DNA of 64,000 bases from Medicago truncatula (taxonomy: Eukaryota; Streptophyta; Magnoliopsida; Fabales; Fabaceae): the NCBI RefSeq assembly GCF_003473485.1, contig NC_053044.1, forward strand, positions 49,826,091 through 49,890,090, written 5' to 3'. Below are positions 19,501 through 29,990 of the stretch, in pieces. A program made the position numbers and the translations under genes. Each line of letters begins with the position of its first letter. Position 1 is the first letter of the stretch. The notes below the pieces were generated by a model, which was not told where the DNA came from, ran no database searches, and saw nothing but the letters and a program-made list of their open reading frames with translations.

Positions 19501-22500
19501 CGAACGGCTGTTTTGTGTGCGCCTCTGTGTGTGTTTGTGTGTGTCGTGTGCGCTGCTGTGTGTGTCGCTTATGTTGGTGTTGCGGTTCTGTGCGATCCTT
19601 TTTCTCTGTTTCTCGTGTGCTCTGCTGTGTTCTGTTGTCTTTCTTGTGTTGTGCAGGTCTCTTTTTATAGTGCTGGGCTGAGGTTAGGGTTTGTTTAAAA
19701 TCCGCAGAAATTAGGTGATTGGGATGGAATCGGATTTGGATGAAAGATGGAGACGCGTTTGTTTTACTGGATTTGCTTCAGAGGAAGCGTGAACTGGATT
19801 TGGACTAGAACAGCATACGCGTGATGCTGTTATCTTGAACCTGGACACTTTTGGATTTTTTGGACTTTTTGGGACTTAAAGAAAAAAGAAAAATTAATAA
19901 TAAAAGGATAATGTCTACATTTTTGGTTTTAAATAAAAAGAAAAATTTAAAATGGGAATAAAAGAAATTTAATCTAACTTGGACTAAAATTAAAATTAGA
20001 ATTCTAAACTAAAAATTTAAAAGATGGAAATAAATAATTAAAGACTGAGAGAAGAGGGCCCGATTCGAAACTTTATGAGGTATTTTAAAATACCTCCCTG
20101 CCGAATTTTTCGCTGAAACGTGAGACTGATCAGGGTTAAATGGCGCGTGTCAGTGGGATCTTGGGTCAAAAATTGGGGTATGACAGATGCCCCTATTTAA
20201 GTTTCTTCGCTCAGAGATTCGAAGGTAAAATCTTTGACTCGACGAGCCGAAGAGACTTAAATACAAAAGTGCACCAATTTTGACCTAAGATGTTTATGAA
20301 TGCTCATGATTTAATTATGAATGCATGATGACAATGACGGCTCGACTGGAATGAAAAGACATTGGGATACCCAAATTCTTCGAAGAAAGGGGTCCGACTT
20401 TAATGGGGAATCTGGTTTCACTGGGGAAAATGGTTGTTCCTCATCGTCTCGATGCCTCGAAACAAAGTGCAATGGTTCAGACTCCAATGTCCGTTTGTGG
20501 ACTTGGTTTTGAAAATGAAGTAATAGAAGGATACAAGTTATTTGTTGGTTGAAATTGGCCACTTGTTGCAGGCTGTTCATTGGTTGGAACTGGTCGCCGG
20601 GCATGAGTTGTTCGTTTGTTGGAACTAGTTGCTCGAAAGAAAAAGAAATTGACATAGGCTATTCGTTTGTTGGAATCGGTCGCTGGGCATAAAGATAAAA
20701 GATTGATATGAGCTGTTCGTTCGTTGGAACTGGTTGCTCGAAAGAAAGTAGACATAAGCTAATCGTTTGTTGGAATCGGTTGCTGGGCATAAAGATAACA
20801 GATTGACATGAGTTGTTCGTTGGTTAGAACTGGTTACTCGTTATAAGGTAAAGAGATAGATACAAGCTGTTCGTTGGTTGGACTTGGTCGCTTGAAACAT
20901 AAGTTGCTCGTTGGTTGGAACTGGTCACTTAAAATAAAGACACAAGTTGTTCGTTGGTTGGAAGTTGGTCGCTTGAAATAAAAACACAAGCTGTTCGTTG
21001 GTTGGACTTGGTCGCTTGAAATGTTTGACTGGTGACATCTCTGGAACAGCTACGCTGGGGATGACGTTTCGGAATTTGGATTTGATTAGTGGCATAACTA
21101 GCACGGCTATTTCCGGGTATGACATTTTGAAATTGAAATTGAAATAGACATTGATTAGTGACATAATTAGCACGGCTTTACGCCGGGGATGACACTTTTG
21201 AATTTGAAATTGAAATTGACATTGATTAGTGACATAACTAGCACGACTTTTTCGCCGGGGATGACACTTTTGAATTTGAAATTGAAATTGACATTGATTA
21301 GTGACATAACTAGCACGGCTTTTTCGCCGGGGATGACACTTTTGAAATTGAAGTTGAAATGGAAGACGCTCATTTGTAGAAACTTGCGGCTTGACACAAT
21401 GGTAAGCTTTGACTGATGCAATTATGTGTGAATTGATGTTATGCATATGTCGTGTACGCATAAACGTATGATTATGTGAAAATATTGGTGAATGCATGAT
21501 TGTATGAATGTATGGATATATGAATGTACATGACACGTGAATCGATGAACCGAGACAAAACAGGTAAGATGGGAGTCGGACCGACATTGCATTACAAACA
21601 CTCGGCAACCTTCCTTGGAGATGATATTATTGCGAGCAAATCGAGCCGTTGATGGTGTAAGAACCTGGCACTAGGTAGCCACCGATGCCTCCTGGGGGGT
21701 GAGCCCATTGTTGATGAAAGAAGTCTGGAAGAAGTCGCCATTCGTAAACCGGCACAGAGTGTCCTTCCATTGGTATGCTTCAGCAGTCATGCCTTTTGTT
21801 TTATTGAAAAATCCCTAATTTTTGCCTGGACCGCCCTTTCGGGTTTTCAGTCCACCGGGAATATTTTTGTTTTGCCCCTAATTTTTGTCTGGACCGCCCT
21901 TTCGGGTTTTCAGTCCACCGGGACGCTCTCTGTTGCCTAAGTCGCCTTTTCAGGTTTTCAACTTAGCGAGCTTCTTTGTATTATTTTTTTGTATTTTTTG
22001 ACTGTGATAGCATTTTGTTCAAAGTATAGGACCTCTCCATAGTGCTTAGCCATGTTTCTCTTCCGGAGTGTAACCGTTCTCGAGGCGGATGCTGATGTAT
22101 ACTTCACCTACTCACGAGTTCAAAGAGAATGTGTTTGTTGTTCACACTTTTCAAGAGATGTAAAAAAAATTTTGTATTTTGAAATTTTTGCTTTAAGAAG
22201 AAATTATGCAAATAGAATAAATGAGAGTTCCAAATAAATGGGCACAGGCTCAAGTTTGATGAATTGAGTGGTGACCTGCCAAGGGCATGGCTCCACGGAT
22301 TTTTGAAAATTTTGGAAAAATGGTAAATGTAATGGGGAGGGTACATTGAACACAGTAACCATTATTCTCCCTAACAACTTTGAATGCCCCTGTTCCGAGT
22401 CTTTGATCTGCAGATGCTTCGAGTCGGAGGTCTTTTGATAGCTGGATGCCCCAAGTGGATTGTGCTTGACCGGATGCAGTTACTTTGTCTTTTTGATCCT

Positions 22501-25500
22501 TAACTTTTGCATAGATCGCCCTTTCGGGTTTTCAATCTATCAGGATAATCATTTTTGTTCATGTCTCTAACTTTTGCCCGGACCGCCCTTTTGGGTTTTC
22601 AGTCCACCGAGACGCTCATTTTTGCCTAAGCCGTACTTTAAGGTTTGCGACTTATCGAGCTTTATTATTTTTTGACAAAGTATTTCTTGACCGCACCAGC
22701 ATTCATAGGAAGTGCGAGTTTGTCATTCATAGTTGGAGAAGTTATTGCACGCGATCCTTCATAGTTAGGCGTCCACTTGCCCCTGGAGTCTGATTGGAAA
22801 TATAGTATCCTTTTAAGCACAAAGTCTCATTCTTGAATTTCACGGGGACGAACCTTCTTGATGGAAGTTTGTTTTCAAACTTTTTTTGACATGATTGTAC
22901 AAGGTCGTCGTGCATTTTAAGTTTGTTCAAGCTTGGACTTTGACATAACTCCTATTGTTGGGACTTTGATCGTGCGGGAAGCATCACCTCCCTGTTGTAT
23001 ACTTGAGGGAAAGAGGGGGGATGCCCCTGTTGAAATGTGTACTGAAGCACGATATCCGAGCAAAGCGAATGGTAGCACCTCGAACTAGTCTTTGTAAGTG
23101 AGTGCCATCTTCTGGATTATCTTCATGATTTTTGTTTGGTAGCTTTGATGGCTAGATGCCCCAGTAGGCGAGAGATCTTGTCATGAGTCTCTTCATTCAT
23201 GTCTCTTTCAGCTTCGGATACAAGGAACTCAAAGTTGGAAGAGAGTACATGGTAAATGTGTTCAACGGGTTTATTAATGCATGATTTATTGTTGATTTTG
23301 ACAAGTAAACAAAAGTTATGATTATGCAGATATTTGTGAATGATTAATTATTTTTGGGTTTTTTGTATTACCATTTTTTCCAAGAAAAAGCACAAAATGA
23401 AAATAAAGTCGGGATCAAAACGACCTTTTTATTAATGATGACAAATCTTAAAGCAAAAAGCCCTACACTAGTTCACTTTCGTCCTAGGCGGGATGAAAGG
23501 ATGTTTTTTTTTTGAAAAGATAATAAACGAACAAACACATCACTGGAAACAAATTGAATAGCAGAAGACAAAACGTCGACCCAATTGCAGCTACACACTC
23601 GGATTCAATTTCTCGAAATACAACACATTGTCGTCGATCAGCTTCTGAACTTCAATTTCCTAGGAGAAACAGTGCTCAACGTCATGACCTTGTGCCCCTT
23701 GATGGAAGGTGCAAGAGAGATCCTGTCTCCACCTAGTCGGCAATTTCTTGGGTATTGTTGACCAATCGTCCTTCTCGGACTCCTTCTTCCAATTGTACAC
23801 CCATACCAACCATCTCAGCAAAGTTCTTGGGCGTGCTTCCGACCATCTTCTTGTAGTAGAACTGATTGAGAGTTTTTAAGAAGAGCTTGGTCATTTCTTT
23901 CTCTTCTACACGCGGGCTGACTTGGGCAGCGGTATCCCTCCATCGCTGGGCATACTCCTTGAACGTTTCCTTGCTCTCTTGAGTCATAGCCTGAAGATCA
24001 CTTCGGTCCGGCGCCATATCCATGTTATAACTGTATTGCTCCACAAAAGCTTCACATAGATCACGAAAAGTTTGGATTCTCGTTTTCTCTAGATTCGTGT
24101 ACCATTTTGAGGCGGGACCAGCCAGACTTTCTTGAAAGTAGCAAATGAGGACCTGATCGTCTCGAGCATATGCATACATCCTTCTTACATACATTTTCAA
24201 ATGTTCCTCAGGGCAGGAGTTCCCTTTATACTTCTCGAAATCGGGGATCTTGAACTTGTGAGGTATCTGGATATTCGGCACCAAACATAGATCGTAAGCG
24301 GTCTTTCCAAATTTTCCTCTCTCGCGGAGAGCTTTCATGTCTCGGCGTAGTTCATCATACTTTTCTCGTAGATCGCTTACTCCCTCGTAAGCCTCTGCAT
24401 TCCTTGAATGAAAGATAGGCTCTTCAGTTTGCGGAATTGTATGCATCACAGGTGCTGAGTAGGTCATGGTGGCTGGAGTGACCCTCATGGTAGGTAGGGG
24501 TACTTGAGCCGTGTGCTGGTGAGTAGGCATCTGAGCTTCACAAGCAATAGGACGAAATACTTCACTGAGACAAATAGGGACACCCCAAGGACGACCTTCT
24601 GGCATAGAATTTGGTGGAATACTGACAGGTATCGCCCATTCAGGGGCAATAGAGACAGTTGCTTCGGCCTGAATGCTGATAGGAGGAGGAGGTGGTGGTT
24701 GATTATGTGCAGCCGTCAATGCTTTCATCAATTCAGTCATTTCATCCATCTTAGTTCGCATGACTGCCACTTCCTCGCGAAGCAGTTGATTTTCTTGTTC
24801 GAGAAACTCCATCTTTTCCTCATGATTGTTCGAGTGTTGTAAATGCGAGTGGGTTCCAGACGACGATGCCATGACTCTTTTGAGATGGACTGACCTTTAG
24901 TAGAAAAGACACAGTGTAAGACTCTGACTTGAAACTATGAATGCAAATGATGCATGCTTATGCAAAAACAGACACGTTTCTTTTTTGAAGGACTTGTCAA
25001 AGTAATTGTAAACTTGATAAGGAACATTGTTTTATTTAAAAGTTGTAAAGACGTTGCAATTGGTTCCCTTTCAAAAGTAAGAACGAAACCAAGGAAAAAG
25101 TTCTTAACAAAAGCTAAAGCTTTTTTTGAAGTTTTGGGTTTCTTGGTGTTCCTTCTTACAAGGACCATATCTTTGATGTTTACGAAAACTTATCTAAGTC
25201 CTTCGATATTTTGAAAAAAAAAAAAAAAAAAGTTTTTTTATGGATGAATGCATGTATGCATGATCATGCATGGTGAGGTTAAGTCCACAATGTTGGAGCT
25301 TAGGGTAACAATGCCATTTGGTAAGGACTATGGTTTCATTTGTACCTGTATCACGGGTTCTACCAAGTTCCCAAAGTCATTAACCACTTCCGAATATTAT
25401 CGGGTTACAAGACTACTCTTGATCCAATAAGATTCGTAGGAAAGTTTCATTTGAGTGTAGTATCGCGTATCAACTAATTCAAGACTACTCTTGATTAGCC

Positions 25501-28500
25501 ACCGCACTACGTCCTAAAAGGTCAAGATGGGTTTAAGGTAACTAAAGGTCCTCAACTTTGACGGTCACTTGAAAATACGATGCCAACACGACTACTCATG
25601 TCAACATAAAATTACTTCCAAGATCCCTCCATTGAGTGGGGTTGTACCACATGAACCCAAACACGAGACTTGACTCTCGGAAAGGCACTTTGGTTATACC
25701 ACCGTCCTATCTTATGTTTCTCTCAAGCCCGGGTGTAGGACTTATCTCACCACTCATGTTTAAGAGAAAAGAGGAGAAAGAAAAGGGAAGATATGTACAA
25801 CTATTTCCATCTTTTTGTTTTTTGTTTTTGTTTTTTTTTTTTGTTTTAAGCAAGTTATAGCATAGAGAATTAAATAAGGCCAAGTTAGGCTCAACCCTCT
25901 TTAGGGGGTATCCCCAGTGAAGTCGCCATTTCTGTCGCGTCATTTTTTGGAGATCAAGGCTATTTGATTAGCTTTTGACTCACTAATTTATTTCACGACT
26001 GAACATTTAATTTTTTAAGAAAAAGGGGAAAAAAAAGTTCAAACTACCCCATTTTGAAAAGATTTTGGGTTCGGGGGTTAGTTACATAAAGGGAAGGTAT
26101 TAGCACCCCTTATGTCCGTAGTACTCTACAGGAACCTCTTGGTTTTATTTAATTTAATGTGCTATAACTTGCTTGCTTTTGAAAAAGAAGTTAATGTGAT
26201 GATTAAAAGAAAAAGAAAGTGAGACCTAATTTATCTACATTTTTTATTGTTTGGAAGGACATGGTCCTCTGCCTACGTACCCGTGAAGGATCAAAACCTC
26301 GTAGTTCGGGGTAGAAAACAACGTTTGATTGGTTTTGTGTTTTTTATTAGTTTTGAAAAAAAGTTTTAAAAGGAAAAGCCAAGTGGCAAAGTAAGAATTG
26401 GTTTGTATTTTTGTTAAAAGAAAATGACTTAAAGTAGATTTAAAGTTGATTGCAATTTTGATTTATGAAAGAAATAAAATAAAGACGATCACTTGATTTG
26501 GATCAAGGTTTGTTTATGAAAACGTTTTTGTGATTTTTGTTATATTTGGAATAAGATAGAACTAACGGAGCATAAAGAATAAAAGCGCGGCTACCCTAAG
26601 TTAGAAATATAAAATCTATAACTATTACATAAAAAGCCTATTTACATTCTAAGGTCTGCAATGAAAATTAAAATGCTAAAAAAAAATTAAATAAATAAAT
26701 ACGAAAAGGAATAAGGAAAAAATAAAAAAAAATGGTCCAAACACAAGGTGGGGTGCAGTAGTAAACAGGGGTGTGCAGAAAGCAGAAAAAGGAATTGGGC
26801 TTAAGGAACCGAAGCGGGTCGTGGGTCATGGGTCATGGGTCGAACCGGTTTGAGGAGTATATAAGGGTTGTAAACCCTAATTTTCCTCATTTCTTCTCCC
26901 TCCTTCTCTCTCTTCCGTCTCCTTCTCTCTCTAGCTCTCTGCCCTCTCTCTTCTTCTCCGGCGGAAAGGGTGGGTTCCGGCGGCGGTTGGCCGGCCGGTG
27001 CGGCGGCGCCACCACGCCGGAACCCTAAATTAATTTTTTTTGCTTTTTTTTCGCCTATCTTCTTCTACTTCCTTTTCTACGCCTATTTCTAACCTTGAAA
27101 CCTACAAAAACGAGACTTAAACCCCTAGATCTACAAAAACAGCAAAGCAAAAAAATACCTATTTCTCCTTTTGTTTTTGAGGCCTGGTGCCGTTTTGATT
27201 TCGTCTTTTATTCCTTGCTGTTGTGCGTGTGTGTCCGGCTTGCGTGCGCGAACGGCTGTTTTGTGTGCGCCTCTGTGTGTGTTTGTGTGTGTCGTGTGCG
27301 CTACTGTGTGTGTCGCTTATGTTGGTGTTGCGGTTCTGTGCGATCCTTTTTCTCTGTTTCTCGTGTGCTCTGCTGTGTTCTGTTGTCTTTCTTGTGTTGT
27401 GCAGGTCTCTTTTTATAGTGCTGGGCTGAGGTTAGGGTTTGTTTAAAATCCGCAGAAATTAGGTGATTGGGATGGAATCGGATTTGGATGAAAGATGGAG
27501 ACGCGTTTGTTTTACTGGATTTGCTTCAGAGGAAGCGTGAACTGGATTTGGACTAGAACAGCATACGCGTGATGCTGTTATCTTGAACCTGGACACTTTT
27601 GGATTTTTTGGACTTTTTGGGACTTAAAGAAAAAAGAAAAATTAATAATAAAAGGATAATGTCTACATTTTTGGTTTTAAATAAAAAGAAAAATTTAAAA
27701 TGGGAATAAAAGAAATTTAATCTAACTTGGACTAAAATTAAAATTAGAATTCTAAACTAAAAATTTAAAAGATGGAAATAAATAATTAAAGACTGAGAGA
27801 AGAGGGCCCGATTCGAAACTTTATGAGGTATTTTAAAATACCTCCCTGCCGAATTTTTCGCTGAAACGTGAGACTGATCAGGGTTAAATGGCGCGTGTCA
27901 GTGGGATCTTGGGTCAAAAATTGGGGTATGACAAATGTTATTTGTTTGCTTTGTGCAGGCATGGTTTTTGGCGCATTTTCCAGGGTTTTTTAGTGTTGAT
28001 CTCAACACTGACTACCTGGAAAACTATCCGGTTGCAGCGAGGTGGAAGCTCCAGAAGGGTCATGGGGAGGGGATCACGTATCGGTCACTGCTCGATCGTA
28101 TACAGTTAGATGATGTATGCTGGAGGCCGTACGAGGAGCACAGAGAGATCCAGGACTTCGAGGAGGTTTTCTGGTATTCTGGATGGATTATGTGCGGCGT
28201 CCGTAGGGTGTACCGTCACTTGCCCGAGAGGGTTTTGAGGCAGTACGGATACGTGCAGACCATCCCCAGACATCCGACTGATGTTAGGGACCTCCCACCG
28301 CCTTCCATTGTGCAGATGTTCGTCGACTTCGGCACTCACACGCTTAAGGCGGACGTCCGGGGTGAGCAGGCAGGAGAGGAGACATGGCGGGCGGCGGATG
28401 GCTATGTCCTGTGGTACGCTAGGGTGTCTCACCCTCAGATCTTGCCACCTATTCCAGGAGATCTTCCGAGGCCTGCAAATGAAGAGCAGATCATTGCAGA

Positions 28501-28729
28501 GCAGTGGCAGCGGTATGAGGCGAGAAGCTCGCCTGACACCTATGACATGGTTAGTGGCGCTGTTGCCTACGCTGATGCGCAGTTAGGCCAAGAGGAGGTC
28601 ATGAGCATGATCCCTCAACAGTGGTTTGAGGCCATGACCCATATGAGGGAGCAGATCGCGCCGATTCTGACCAGGAGGAGAACCCAGAGGCCGAGGCGGA
28701 GGCACCATCAGCAGGATCAGGACCAGTAG
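16565..28729 (+). CDS. Plant mobile domain (PMD) protein, MAIN / PP7-long-form-like, three exons
   Basis: Exons 16565-17002, 17356-18087 and 27959-28729 join in phase with GT-AG borders and give 646 aa without a stop. Residues 1-146 are polar and Arg- and acid-rich (RGRGRRGD). The PMD begins in exon 2 (ENWFWDALQQSGL, TLDDVACLTHLPIKG at about 225-240) and continues in exon 3 (AWFLAHFP, ARWKLQKG, FWYSGWIMCG). The C-terminus is basic and Gln-rich. Host relatives (MAIN, MAIL1) act in gene and transposon silencing, and PMDs are also known inside transposons. The gene reads inward from the left TIR. A non-coding first exon appears to end at 15926 (GTAAGT donor), with its intron ending at 16562 just before the ATG. 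Intron 2 now holds a 9.75-kb retrotransposon. Whether the long intron still splices is unknown. Confidence 0.85.
18185..20185 (-). mobile_element. 3' LTR of the nested retrotransposon
   Basis: On the + strand it runs from TGTCGCGTCATTTTTTGG to GGGGTATGACA. It is equal in length to 25933-27933 and identical except for one base seen by eye. The LTR promoter (TATAAAAAGAGACC on the minus strand, about 19655-19670) points away from the PMD exons downstream of it. Confidence 0.93.
20540..21400 (-). repeat. Tandem repeats A and B of the nested element's 3' region
   Basis: Repeat B units (about 20550-21020, on + strand TTCGTTNGTTGGAACTGGTCGC type) and repeat A units (about 21040-21390, GCCGGGGATGACACTTTTGAA type, period about 65 bp) match those of the first element. 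Copy number and spacing differ: more B units and three almost identical A units here. Confidence 0.75.
21827..21965 (-). repeat. Covarying hairpin cluster 2 of the nested element
   Basis: Three hairpins (21827-21854, 21890-21917, 21938-21965) correspond to the cluster at 10437-10592. The arms are TGGACTG/CGGTCCA twice and TAAGTTG/CGACTTA once, around the constant AAAACC(C/T)GAAA centre. Confidence 0.7.
22511..22654 (-). repeat. Covarying hairpin cluster 1 of the nested element
   Basis: Three hairpins (22511-22540, 22580-22606, 22627-22654) correspond to the cluster at 9731-9885. Read on the minus strand the arms are TAAGTCG/CGGCTTA, TGGACTG/CGGTCCG and ATAGATTG/CGATCTAT. The first has lost the CCCGAAAGGG centre. 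Confidence 0.65.
22742..22930 (-). pseudogene. Probable integrase C-terminal remnant
   Basis: The frame contains FENKLPSRRFVPVKF and a following SNQTPGASGRL, resembling FDKKVRPREFKEGDLVLKK and QPDSRG in the integrase tail of the first element. It lies where that tail should be, just before the 3' hairpin clusters. Similarity is weak and judged by eye. Confidence 0.4.
23400..23520 (-). other. Conserved gag-pro/pol spacer remnant
   Basis: Reverse-complemented, this stretch resembles about 6030-6180 of the first element, including the piece with gcgaaagtgaac, agggctttttg-type and cccgaytt-type sequence. It is the region of the putative gag-pol intron, kept although protease and RT are gone. Confidence 0.5.
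23587..23712 (-). pseudogene. Out-of-frame zinc-knuckle remnant of Gag
   Basis: A frame just after the gag stop reads CTFHQGAQGHDVEHC, matching the CDFHEGGRGHNIETC knuckle of the first element (Cys, His, His, Cys kept). It is broken by a stop a few residues later. The Gln/Pro-rich linker between gag domain and knuckle has been lost. Confidence 0.6.
23733..24872 (-). CDS. gag: Truncated Gag of the nested retrotransposon
   Basis: The frame is open for 379 aa. It starts MASSSGTHSHLQ, then a coiled coil (MEFLEQENQLLREE, about 21-50), a Pro-rich linker and an intact retrotransposon gag domain (about 205-370), closely similar to the Gag at 2546-5992. It stops shortly after GVREGRLVNNT, where the first element goes on into its Gln-rich linker. 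Gag-only elements with full LTRs are known as TR-GAG; they are thought to depend on enzymes from related elements. The recent insertion suggests this lineage moves that way. Confidence 0.85.
   Translation of the reverse strand: MASSSGTHSHLQHSNNHEEKMEFLEQENQLLREEVAVMRTKMDEMTELMKALTAAHNQPPPPPPISIQAEATVSIAPEWAIPVSIPPNSMPEGRPWGVPICLSEVFRPIACEAQMPTHQHTAQVPLPTMRVTPATMTYSAPVMHTIPQTEEPIFHSRNAEAYEGVSDLREKYDELRRDMKALRERGKFGKTAYDLCLVPNIQIPHKFKIPDFEKYKGNSCPEEHLKMYVRRMYAYARDDQVLICYFQESLAGPASKWYTNLEKTRIQTFRDLCEAFVEQYSYNMDMAPDRSDLQAMTQESKETFKEYAQRWRDTAAQVSPRVEEKEMTKLFLKTLNQFYYKKMVGSTPKNFAEMVGMGVQLEEGVREGRLVNNTQEIAD
24935..25168 (-). pseudogene. ORF1 remnant of the nested retrotransposon
   Basis: A 77-aa frame starts where ORF1 starts in the first element and shares RRNT[RK]K near its N-terminus. 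It then runs into sequence matching the DNA just before gag. Nearly all of ORF1 (about 1.4 kb in the first element) is therefore deleted. A functional peptide is unlikely. Confidence 0.45.
25911..25928 (-). other. Primer binding site of the nested retrotransposon
   Basis: On the minus strand it reads TGGCGACTTCACTGGGGA, identical to the site at 3-20. Confidence 0.85.
25933..27933 (-). mobile_element. 5' LTR of the nested retrotransposon
   Basis: This is the second 2001-bp copy. On the minus strand it is followed by GAAA and the primer binding site, so it is the 5' LTR. Short ORFs here (for example 27095-27418) duplicate those of the other LTR and are not supported as genes. Confidence 0.93.
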
Positions 28730-29089
28730 TATTATTTTCCTTTTTTAGTCTTATTTTTTAGTTTTAGTCTTTTGATGACATTGAGTTATGTATATATGTA
28801 TATTTGTATATTTGTATATTTCTACTTTGATGACATTATTTTTAATTTCATGGGTTTTTTTTACTTTGTTTAATGTGCAAAAATAGGTTGCTTTAATGTG
28901 CAAATATAGGTTGCTTTATGAACATAAAACATAAAAATAAGTTGAGAGTAGGAAAAATAGGGACGAGAGAGAACTTGAGAGAACTTGACAGAATATAATA
29001 TAAGTGTCCCGTTGATTTGCTCGCAATTCGTGAAAGAAGAATTGGCGAAGATTTGAGAGAACTTGAGAACTTTGTGAAGTATGTTCAGT
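28730..29089. other. MULE spacer after the PMD gene
   Basis: AT-rich 3' flank of the PMD gene with a short direct repeat (aatgtgcaaaaataggttgctt, two imperfect copies at about 28873-28915) and GAGAGAACTTGA repeats near 28970-28990. No ORF recognised. Confidence 0.5.
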
Positions 29090-29190
29090 TTTCCTCGGCA
29101 GTTAACTACCGAGGTTTTCTTCGACAGTTTTCTTCGGCAGTTAACTGCCGAAATTTTCTCAAATCCGGCTGCAGTTAACTGCCGAGGATC
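29090..29190. repeat. Internal copy of the MULE subterminal palindrome cluster
   Basis: CGGCAGTTAACTGCCG is perfect at 29135-29150, with variants at 29095-29110 and about 29167-29183. These motifs are otherwise found only next to the MULE ends. Their place in front of the small gene at 29632 marks a likely former element end. Confidence 0.75.
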
Positions 29191-29631
29191 TTCTGCACTA
29201 CAAAATCTGGCAGAATCTCCTCTCATCCATTATTGATCTTATCTTCCAAAATTTCTTCAAATGTCTCTCAAATTCTCTCTAACAAACACAACCAAATCCA
29301 ACAAACTTTATTCAACAAAATCACAAGTAAGTAATTATAATGCTATTAACTTACATTTTAGTTGTTATACATGTTATTATTTTTTAGTTTTTGAGTACAT
29401 TTATTATTTTTTAGTAGATTTACATGTTATAATTAAATTTTAGGGTATATGTTAGTTGATTAATGTTGTTAAAATATTTGCATGATGTTTATGTTATATG
29501 ATATAAATTTTTTTATTTTAGTAAGAGTATATGATTTATAATTTTAGGGTTATTTTTATGAATTTTAGAGTGTATGTATAATGTGTTTTTGATTGATTGT
29601 TTTTAGTTTCTTATTGTGTAGATTTAAAACA

Positions 29632-29979
29632 ATGGCGGGGTGGATCGACGTTCATGCGCAATTCAACGGCGGAGAACCTCAGAGGTTAAAGGTTCGGTGC
29701 CTTGGTGTAACGTTAAGAGGTCTCAAGGATACACTGACTGAATTCAACCAAGGAGTCAACCCCAGAGACACAAGGATGGTGGAACACATTTGGTATAAAC
29801 GTCCAACACTCGACGAGGGGAGAGTATCATTCAGTTGGGTGGAATTAACGAACGACGAAAACGTGACGACCATGTTTTGGGAGCACAGCATGTTCCAGTG
29901 GATCGATATGCGGGTGAAGTTGCTTAGATCAACTGAAGATATCATCAAAAGTTTGATTCCGCCACAAGATCGTCATTAG
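29632..29979 (+). CDS. MULE-borne 115-aa protein, PB1-like / MULE N-terminal-like
   Basis: The protein runs from MAGWIDVHAQFNGG to PPQDRH. Features are an opening beta-strand-like VHAQFNGGEPQRLKV, then TLRGLKDTLTEFNQGV, VEHIWYKRPT and FSWVELTNDENVTTMF. This pattern (small ubiquitin- or PB1-like fold, then an acidic turn) resembles N-terminal regions of plant MULE transposases; that link is from memory and weak. A non-coding exon ends at 29326 with a GTAAGT donor, and the intron ends at 29621, 10 bases before the ATG. The second MULE has a copy of exactly equal length (41089-41436) with two nonsense changes and no indels, which supports a real coding sequence. Confidence 0.7.
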   Translation: MAGWIDVHAQFNGGEPQRLKVRCLGVTLRGLKDTLTEFNQGVNPRDTRMVEHIWYKRPTLDEGRVSFSWVELTNDENVTTMFWEHSMFQWIDMRVKLLRSTEDIIKSLIPPQDRH

Positions 29980-29990
29980 TTAGGGTAAGG

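Larger units (their letters stand above)
18185..27933 (-). mobile_element. Nested non-autonomous gag-only Tat/Ogre-type retrotransposon (TR-GAG-like)
   Basis: Two 2001-bp LTRs (18185-20185 and 25933-27933) bound a 5.7-kb interior read on the minus strand. Target duplications aatgt lie at 18180-18184 and 27934-27938. By eye the LTRs differ at a single base (G at 19555, A at 27303), so the insertion is very recent. The interior has a primer site, a leader, most of a gag domain, traces of ORF1, of the zinc knuckle and of the integrase tail, the spacer between gag-pro and pol, and the full 3' repeat region. Protease, RT and RNase H are missing. It sits in intron 2 of the PMD gene, antisense to it. 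Confidence 0.93.

Noticed and set aside
19023..19698. ORFs of 85-107 aa repeated exactly at 26771-27446
   Set aside because: The exact repetition is due to the two LTRs of one element, not to a gene family.
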